From: Pseudisothecium myosuroides
Lineage: Eukaryota > Streptophyta > Bryopsida > Hypnales > Lembophyllaceae
DNA length: 64,000 nucleotides
NCBI GenBank assembly: GCA_951799445.1
Contig: OX637288.1
Span: 5,954,501-6,018,500 of the forward strand
Direction of reading: 5' to 3'
The first letter of the stretch is position 1. Each line of letters begins with the position of its first letter. The notes beneath the pieces were generated by a model. The model saw only the letters and a program-made list of their open reading frames with translations, was not told the DNA's origin and ran no database searches. The position numbers were made by a program, and so were the translations under genes. This document shows positions 57,172 to 64,000 of the stretch, piece by piece.

Positions 57172-57375
57172 GAGCAGCGCGTCGATGCAACAGGAGATCT
57201 TCCGATGCCTACTCACCTGGTTTGCACTCCTTGTCCTGAAGAGCCAGAGACGGAGGAGCCACATATTACTGCATCGGGTAATATCCCGATGCCTACTGGC
57301 CGAGATTTGACGCCTCGCTCTGACGTAGCAGCGAATGAAAATTTGCAATGTGCTGCAGCGGGAGATGTCCCGTTG
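57172..57375 (+). repeat. Palindrome motif inside coding sequence
   Basis: Three copies: GCAACAGGAGATCTTCCGATGCCT (near 57186), GCATCGGGTAATATCCCGATG (near 57270) and GCAGCGGGAGATGTCCCGTTG (near 57356). All are in the same frame and read A-x-G-x-(I/V/L)-P-(M/L)-P. The nucleotide motif has entered, or been kept in, the protein. Confidence 0.8.
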
Positions 57376-58551
57376 CCTCAGACCCAAGATGTTACCCCAG
57401 ATTCGAAAATGCCTAACAACATTCTCGAGGATACCTTGGCGGACTTGAGACAAATGAGTCCAGACGCAAGCATACCGAAGGTGAATCCACTGGTTTCTGT
57501 CCCACATACTGGACTGATCTATGCAGACATGCTGTCTGTGAGGACTAGGTTTAAAGATCTAGTTGATTTTCCGAGTTTTTATGTTCGGCAGTTGCCAAAT
57601 TTGAGAAGTCTCCGCTCTCGACAAGTCATGGCTGCGTGGGAGGCGCACGCTGATTTTTATTATGACATTGTTGAGATTGCTTCTGACCATGGATTGCAGG
57701 GAACAGAGGACTTGGGCGTAAAATATGGGGTTCTTTCGCCTAAGAAGGTTGTCAATGTTCAAGAGACTCGTACTGAAGAAGACGTCGTCAAAGGTAAGTC
57801 AAGTGACACTTTGCATGTTTTAAGCTGTTTTATTAAGTCGATTACGCTTCTTTATGGACTCATCTCTGACTAAGTCAAGTTTTAATTTCCTGCAGATTGT
57901 GCTGGACCTTCGACAATGCATCCGGGGACATTGAAAAAGGTAGCGCAGCGACAGTATATAGTCGTGCTTGACTTGAATGGAGTTCTTCTTCACAGGTCCT
58001 ATATCCGTAATGAACGCCATGTTGACCTTCGCCTAGGTGTCACAAGGTTTCTTAGTTGGCTGCGTGGTAAAGCAGAAGTTGCATTCTGGAGTAGTGTAAC
58101 ACAAAAAAACCTGGACAAGTTGTTGGACATTGTACTTGCAGATTCATCCTTTGGCCGTCGAGATGTCATTTGTCTAGCTCAAGGGGCATGTACAAAGTCC
58201 ATGTACAGGGCCCCAGCTGCGCCGAATAAGCCGGTCTTTTTGAAAGATCTAGCCACATTTGCGCGCATTTCCGGTTTATCTACTTTTGATAACATTCTTC
58301 TAATTGACGACAGTCCACAAAAAAACCTCTTAAATGATCCACACAATGCTATTTTCCCTCAGTCCTTCTGCGGAAAATTGAATGACAACTACCTTCTAAT
58401 GCAGCTGATGCCGTGGCTTGATGGGCTTTTCTTGTCTAATGAGGCGGTGCCAGTGTATGTGAGGAATAATCCTCTTTGTGGCGGACAGGATCCAGTGGAC
58501 CCTCTATCTAGTGAAGGCTTCGGAATCATGTCGGGAATAGTGCGTGGTTGA
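57205..58551 (+). CDS. FCP1/NIF-type (HAD superfamily) phosphatase-like protein
   Basis: Two exons, 57205-57793 and 57896-58551, joined by a clean GT-AG intron in phase 1. The N-terminal part is disordered with three palindrome-encoded repeats. The C-terminal domain matches FCP1-homology phosphatases, which act on phosphoserine of RNA polymerase II tails and similar targets. Counting from Met at 57916, motif I is V-L-DLNGV at 19-23, where active enzymes have DxDxT; the Asp nucleophile is kept but the second Asp is Asn. FWSS at 58-61 fits motif II, Lys110 in PVFLKDL fits motif III, and IDDSP at 130-134 fits motif IV. Many plant NIF-like proteins share the D-L-N-G form. Catalysis is therefore doubtful. 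The gene ends inside the palindrome-decorated region and probably travels with the element as captured cargo. Confidence 0.65.
57794..57895 (+). other. Intron of the phosphatase-like gene
   Basis: AAAG-GTAAGT donor and TTTCCTGCAG acceptor, 102 bp, phase 1; the joined reading runs Val-Lys-Asp-Cys-Ala without a stop. Confidence 0.8.
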
Positions 58552-59102
58552 TTCCTGTTCACCTGAGGCTTTATCGGGAGTTTTCCCGATACTAGATACG
58601 GCGTTTCACTTCTTTCACACTGTATATTCATCGGAGTATAAATTGTAATGTTGTTAGTCATTACAGTTGTAAATTGTACAACAAACAATTTTTGGAACTT
58701 GTAAATGTTCTTAGAACCCAAACATTATCAAATACGGATTGTTTAGGTAACTAGTACTTCGAGAGAATTCATTGTAAATGCACAGTTGATATGTTTTTTG
58801 AATGATTCCACATTTTCAGTCAGTTTGATTTCTATGTCCTTGTGGTCCCTAGTTTTGTATTTCATTTTTGTTTTTGTGTGGACATTTTGCCCGTGCACGT
58901 CATGTATTAGCTGTCCTTTACGTTGGTTTTACATATGTACTTGGCGAAGAGTGACCACAATTTACGTGTAATTAATAGTTTATCTCTAGGACACTGCATT
59001 TCAGGACTGCTGAGTTTGGTCTACTGTCAATTAGCGCACTAAAATGGATATGCAAACTCCTTTGTCTTTGATATCCAAAATTGTAGTGATGTGATGCTTT
59101 AT
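58552..59102. other. 3' region of the phosphatase-like gene
   Basis: Non-coding. One palindrome (ATCGGGAGTTTTCCCGAT) lies at 58573-58590, 20 bp after the stop codon, where it could also act as an RNA hairpin. No other feature was recognised up to the array at 59103. Confidence 0.5.
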
Positions 59103-59340
59103 TTGGAGATCTCCCGTTGCATAGGGGTTCTTTGCAAAGTGCTTGTTCATTGTAAATTTATCAGGAGATCTTCTGTTGTTTAAAGGTTCTCATTAAAGTG
59201 AGTATTCTTGGAATAACATCGGGATATCTTCCGTTGATTAAGGCTTCTTTATTGTAAATTCATTAAAAGATCCCCGTTATTTTATGGTTCTTAGTGAAGT
59301 GAGTTTTCTTTGGAACAATATCGGGATTTCTCCCGTTGTT
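59103..59340. repeat. Second palindrome array, about 57-bp spacing
   Basis: Five units start near 59103, 59160, 59218, 59272 and 59319, each with a GGGA-T-TCCCGTTG motif followed by TT-GG-GTTCT. The spacer differs from that of the 45207-45630 array, so the two arrays share only the palindrome. This marks the right edge of the decorated region within the window. Confidence 0.8.
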
Positions 59341-59639
59341 TGGAGGTTCTCCTCTATCTGATGAATTGACATTTTTGCTGAGTTTTGTTGCTACAGAAGG
59401 CGGTTCTTGTTGTTTTGACAGGTGATTTATGCGTTGGGGATGTGTGGGCGCTAGATTACCCACCCTTGGTAATAAAGCGAACACCGACCAAGTTCTATGC
59501 CTTTATCCACAATTTTTAATATATGGGGGTGATGTGAGCGCAGTCCACTGTGCCTTCCAAGCAATGGATCTTTTTTGCTAACGTTTCCTAAGTGTCGTGG
59601 ATGGCAGCAAATAATTAGAATGCATGTAATAACTCACAA

Positions 59640-60620
59640 GGTAACTGCAAGCTCAGGGGTAATGGTAAACTTCTAACTCCCTAACTATCTATCCTATGTC
59701 GAGGGTCGATTGGGTAGTTGGCGTCATTTCTAACGTCCCTAACTACGTAAAAAGAGGAACCCCTATGTTCCTTCCATGAACCCCTAAGACTATCTTGGGT
59801 TTCTAAGACTCCACCTAGAAGTTCTACTTTTAAAAGCTACCCCTAAGTTCCAACTTCTTAATGTAACTCCAGATTTTTCTTCTTCAGCTTGGTTCTAGGT
59901 ATTAACTACCGACTTCTATTCTATGTTTTGACTTTTGACTCTAGGTTTTTACTTCTAAATCAACTTCAACTCCTAACTCCCAAATTTTAACCTTCTAGGG
60001 TAATTCTAAGTTTCACTTTTAATTCTATATTCTTATTTCTAAACTACTCTAAGATTTACCCTTTTAAAGTTAACTCTAACTTTTCACTTTTTACTGTAGA
60101 TTTTTACTCCTAATTTAACTCTAGGTTTTTGACTTTTAACTCTAAATTTTTACTTCTAAAATTAATCCCCAATCTTAACCTCTGGGTTTAACTCTACATT
60201 TTCACTTTGACTCTGGGTTTTTTCTACTTCCAACTAACTCTAAAATTTAACCTTTAAATTTTATCTAAACTTTTGACTTGTGACTTTTGACTTCTACTTC
60301 CAAATTCAATCCTATCGTCTTAATCCTAGATTAACTCTAAATGTTACCTTCCTAAATTTAATTCCAACTTTTAACTCTAGGGTGTTGACTTTTAATTTTA
60401 ACTCTATTTCTAACTCAACCTCGAACTCAACAATCTACTTCCTAAGTGGATTCTACTTTGGACTTCTATTTCCTACTCTACTTTTTACTTCCCAAAGTTA
60501 ACTCCAAATTTCGACTTTTGAATTTTAACTTCCCTAATTAAAATCTTAATTTAACTATAGGTTTTTAACCGTTATTTGATCTTTAATTTTTAATCCTAAA
60601 CTCTCCTTCTAATCTAATCC
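59640..60620. repeat. Degenerate pyrimidine-rich array within LTR copy 3
   Basis: Repeated short words such as TTTTGACTTCTA, AACTCTAGGTTTTTAC and TTAACTCTAA. It corresponds to the GATTAGG/TTTAGGTTAAG region of copies 1 and 2 (32440-32580, 42170-42310) but is several times longer. Confidence 0.7.
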
Positions 60621-61839
60621 TAATTTCCGTCCATTGTTCCTTGTGGATCAAATTTAATTAATATTCCTCCATTCTACCCCCTACCGCTTAACTTAGCCTA
60701 ACGCGGTCAGTTTACGGTCGAATCTTAAGTGTAATATGTTTTTGGAAACCTCTATCACTAATCTATAACTTTTTGAATCTAAACTTCTGATTTGCACTAA
60801 TCTCGGGTGCTAGTCACGCTCTAAGGGCTGATTAGGAAAATAAATGCTAATTAGGGAGAAACATCAAAGATTAAATCAAAAACTCACCTCTTCACTACCG
60901 GTGTCAGAAATAACTTCGTCCACGTCCACGTGTACATCGTCACGCTCCATGGTAGTCTTTGGCTTTGTTTTGAATTTTTTCCGAGCTCACCGCTTCTTGA
61001 GAAAATATTACAATTTTTGATGATCTAAACTCCCTCTTTCCCTTCCTCCTTTCTTTTCTTTCTTCCTCTTTCTTCTACACTAGCACTATTCCACCTAAGG
61101 TTTTATGAGTCTTACACTATAGTTTCAAACTTCAAGAAGGGTTTAAAGGTTCCTCCTACCCTCTTACACAACTTTGCTTTGTGTCATCCTAATCCTCTTC
61201 CCATCGGTCACTATGAATTCTCAAGATTTCTTTTCCTAAGCCTACCTACTCCTCACCTAGGCTACTATTTATCGTCTCTCACCTTTCTTGCCTACTTCTT
61301 CTCCTCCCTTCCTAATCTCCTTCCATTGTGTATAGGTGTGAGTGGTGAGAGGAACAATTTTGTGTGCAGGTACGGTGGTGCTCCGCTCTCTTCTCCCTCC
61401 TCCCTTTTGTATTTTTTGCCCTAATCCTACTTTAACCCCACTTAGCACAACATTAGTCCAACGTGCTTTTGGTTTGGTTTGTCTTTGTTTGTGTTCTGGT
61501 TTGAGAAAACCAAAAATTAAAAAAAAAGAGAGAGAATCAAAAATTTGGGGAGGAGCCCGAATGGCCCCAGCCTCCCCTGCTGTACCGAGAGCCTGCTGTA
61601 CCGAGAGCCTGCTGGCCCTCCGGCTGGCTGGCCTTCCCGGCTGGCTGGTTGGCTAGGGGGTCGGCCAATTCAATTAATTAAAATTTTTTAATTAATTTTT
61701 TTTTTTCTGTTATGCTGGTTCTGATTGTTGGCTGGCTCGTTATGCTGGTTCTGATGTTGGCTAGCTCGTTATGCTAGTTCTGATGTTGGCTGGCGTATGC
61801 TGATTCTGATGTTGGTTGGCCATATGCTGGTTCTGGAAA

Positions 61840-62030
61840 ACTAGATTTCTGACTAAGGCTAAAAAGACTGGAATTTTGGCTAAGGCTAAATAAAAAGACT
61901 ATATTCTTGACTAAGGCTAAAGAGACTGGAATTTTGGCTAAGGCTAAATAAAAAGACTATATTCTTGACCAAGGCTAAAGAGACTGGAATTTTGGCTAAG
62001 GCTAAATAAAAAGACTAGATTCTTGCTAAC
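61840..62030. repeat. Tandem array of about 56 bp in LTR copy 3
   Basis: Three to four units of GACTGGAATTTTGGCTAAGG followed by CTAAATAAAAAGACTA-ATTCTTGAC. Confidence 0.85.
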
Positions 62031-62239
62031 CTAGGGGGGAATAGAACTTTGGGGGGTGCTAGATCCACTAAGATTTTTGGGATACAACTAAATAAACAAA
62101 ACTTTGGGGAACCACTAAACTCTCTTAAACTTTGGGAAATGACTAAACTTCACTAAGTGCAAAGGAACTTACATATCTTGGAAGCTAAACTCTGGAGGTT
62201 TCCACAAAGGACTTGGAAACTAGACTTTGGATCTAAACA

Positions 62240-62700
62240 CGGGGGAGGTGCAAAGCTTCGCCGTGAAATTGGTTTTAACACCAACTTTAGGACTTCTAGA
62301 TTCCCCGGGGGTTCAAAACTCCGCCGTCTACACTTTTAACACACGCTTTAGGACTTCTACTTTGTCACTAGTTCAAAGCTTCGCCGTTTCCAAGGGGGGT
62401 CCACACAATGAGAGAGACTTTAGAAGAGGGAAAAAGCTAACTGTTAAAGAAACCACACATGGATTCAAAGCTTCGCCGTCCCGAAGGGGGGTCCACACAA
62501 TGAGAGAGACTTTAGAAGAGGGAAAAAGCTAAACTTTTAAAGAAAACCACACATGAGTTCAAAGCTTTGCCGTCCCGGAGGGGGGTCCACTCAACAAGGA
62601 GAAGATTAGAAGAGGGTTTGGAATAAACTTAGCAAAAAACATGTACAAGGAGGTTCAAAGCTTCGTCGTCCCGGAGGGGGGTCCACTCAACAAGGAAAAA
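62240..62700. repeat. Repeated TTCAAAGCTTCGCCGTC units in LTR copy 3
   Basis: The block TTCAAAGCTTCGCCGT or a variant, followed by GGGGGGTCCAC and AGAAGAGGGAAAA, recurs from about 62366 to 62700. Copies 1 and 2 contain single equivalents (for example GACGGCGAAGCTT near 30641 and 40324). Confidence 0.8.
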
Positions 62701-64000
62701 AGATTAGAAGAGGGTGTAACGAAACACAAAGATAATCACACAAGTTAGACCACGTGGCAACACAAAGCTCACACGCTAAAGGCCCTCCAAAGCGGCATCG
62801 CCAAGGTACGGTGGGGGGTGACTTTAGAATTAGTGCAAGAGACTAAAGACCCTTAAAACTCCACAAGTTAGAACACAATATGCACGAGAGTAAGAGAGAG
62901 GCTCTCCACTCACAACAAGGTACCAAAACTTTGCAAAAGTGTACACAAAACAAGGTAGAAGGACCCCCAAGGACCTTCAAAGCTTGAAAATAAGCAACAA
63001 TGGAGCCAAAGTGCTCCGAAAACACCGTAGAGGTTTTTGGCTTAAAACGCCAAAATATCCAAAATACCTTGGACCCACGGACCCACGGACCCAAAACAAG
63101 AATTGGGGGTGTTCTAGAGAGAGAAATGGGGCCCTTATATAGGTTTCCAAGGGCTCACCCCTCCCTCTAGAGTTCTAAGGTAACCTTATCAACGAGGATT
63201 TTCATCCTCATCCTCAAAGATTTTCATCCTACATCCTAAAAATCTACTTCTACCATCTATGCTGGACCAACATCCTAACTTTTGGAGATTAGCTCCAATC
63301 GCCGAACGGATTGCGCCGTTGGATCCAGATCGCCGTGTTTAGTCCTACATCGCCTTACCCCCCGTATCGAGGCCAAAAACCCATCGTAGGCTAATTTAGT
63401 TTAAAAACCAAATCGTGGTAAAATCCTAGATCTCGGGGGTCTCCTATTTTGAGAAATGTGAATAGCCTAGGGTCTCCGGTAGATGCGAGAGAGTCGGGAA
63501 GGACTTTTGGTTGACTTTGTTTCGCCATCGTATGGTCCCGGAATGCCGGTCAACGCGGCGGGGATCCCGCCACGTGGTTAATTCCCGAGGAATCTCGCCG
63601 GTTCGGGTACTTGCCGCTATCGGAATGTCGTGAAACTTCACGGAGCGCATTATTAACATAAAACAAGCTAGTCTAATTTTTAGTGAGATTTTATTGTAAC
63701 CTGGGTAATTTCCATGAAATTCCCGTTGGAGGTTAGGAGGGTTGACCACCCGGAAAAGGTTCTTCTGCAAGTCGGAAGATGCCGGGATTTTTCACGTGAC
63801 CTCTCAGGGAGTCGCATGAAAGACGTGCGGGTGTGTTTCCGTACCTAGCACGATTGGTCAATGGAGATTTAAAACTGGCCATCTCCTCGAATTAGCGACG
63901 GTGCAGGAATCTTCTGCAGGTGGAGGAATCTTGGCCAACCGATTTCGCCGTTGGACTCCTGGCATGGGATTCATCCTAGAACACCATCCCTGGGCTGTAG

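Larger units (their letters stand above)
59441..64000 (-). mobile_element. LTR copy 3, inverted and diverged, cut by the window end
   Basis: Reads as the reverse complement of copies 1 and 2. Its 3' end TGTGTGGGCG..TTACCCACCCTTGG (from 59441) matches their GGGTGGGTAA..GCTCACA ends. It contains the TATATAAGGGCCCC promoter near 63127-63140 and the 108-codon frame at 63444-63770. About 600 bp of the LTR should lie beyond 64000. It is more diverged and longer than the other two, with expanded T/C-rich repeats at 59640-60620 and CTGGCTGG words at 61590-61830. Confidence 0.75.

Noticed and set aside
1..64000. tRNA, rRNA or riboswitch genes
   Set aside because: No cloverleaf, conserved rRNA segment or known riboswitch core was recognised on reading; a covariance-model scan could not be run.

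Overview
This window looks like nuclear DNA from a land plant with a repeat-rich genome. The evidence is plant-type telomere repeats (TTTAGGG), plant-style introns, a nepenthesin-like aspartic protease, a PIF/Harbinger transposase with its Myb/SANT partner, and many plant-type MITEs and LTR sequences. The mix of an HUH endonuclease gene and a DUF7869-like transposase gene makes me lean to a non-flowering plant (moss, lycophyte, fern or gymnosperm), but the exact group is a guess. Only one gene looks like an ordinary intact host gene: the intronless aspartic protease at 20590-21909. No tRNA, rRNA or CRISPR was seen.

Layout. 1-2052: a decayed HUH-endonuclease (Replitron-like) gene on the minus strand. 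2053-6772: AT-rich sequence with small tandem duplications. 6773-17267: one 10.5-kb element bounded by a perfect 8-bp target duplication (CCTAAAAC) and hAT-like ends (CAGGGTTGTCA). Almost all of it is a giant palindrome with two arms of about 4.8-5.0 kb around a spacer of about 270 bp. It carries mirrored satellites and mirrored copies of a TTAA-flanked MITE, plus a one-arm-only TA-flanked MITE. 17268-27495: AT-rich DNA with the protease gene and three more TTAA-flanked MITEs. 27496-35337: the two genes of a PIF/Harbinger transposon, facing each other, with a 4.35-kb solo LTR inserted into the last codons of the transposase.

36016-59340: a region marked by about 30 copies of a 20-bp palindrome (consensus CATCGGGAKATMTCCCGATG), which I could not find elsewhere in the window. 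I interpret it as one very large DNA transposon. On the minus strand it carries a DUF7869-like DDE-type gene, split by a second 4.45-kb solo LTR of the same family. On the plus strand it carries a ParB/Srx-like gene with introns and an FCP1/NIF-type phosphatase-like gene. Between them lie a 180-bp satellite holding a CACTA MITE, interstitial telomere repeats, and GC-rich segments. 59441-64000: a third, inverted copy of the same LTR family, cut by the window edge.

How the parts relate. Nesting gives a relative history. The TTAA MITE entered the hAT-like element before the arms were duplicated; the TA MITE entered afterwards. The LTRs entered the Harbinger and DUF7869 genes after those genes were in place. 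The repeated in-frame TAG/TGA codons in the transposon genes can mostly be explained by single C-to-T changes, as expected for methylated plant transposons. The best candidate for an undescribed system is the palindrome-decorated transposon with a ParB-like protein; next is the giant foldback hAT-like element.
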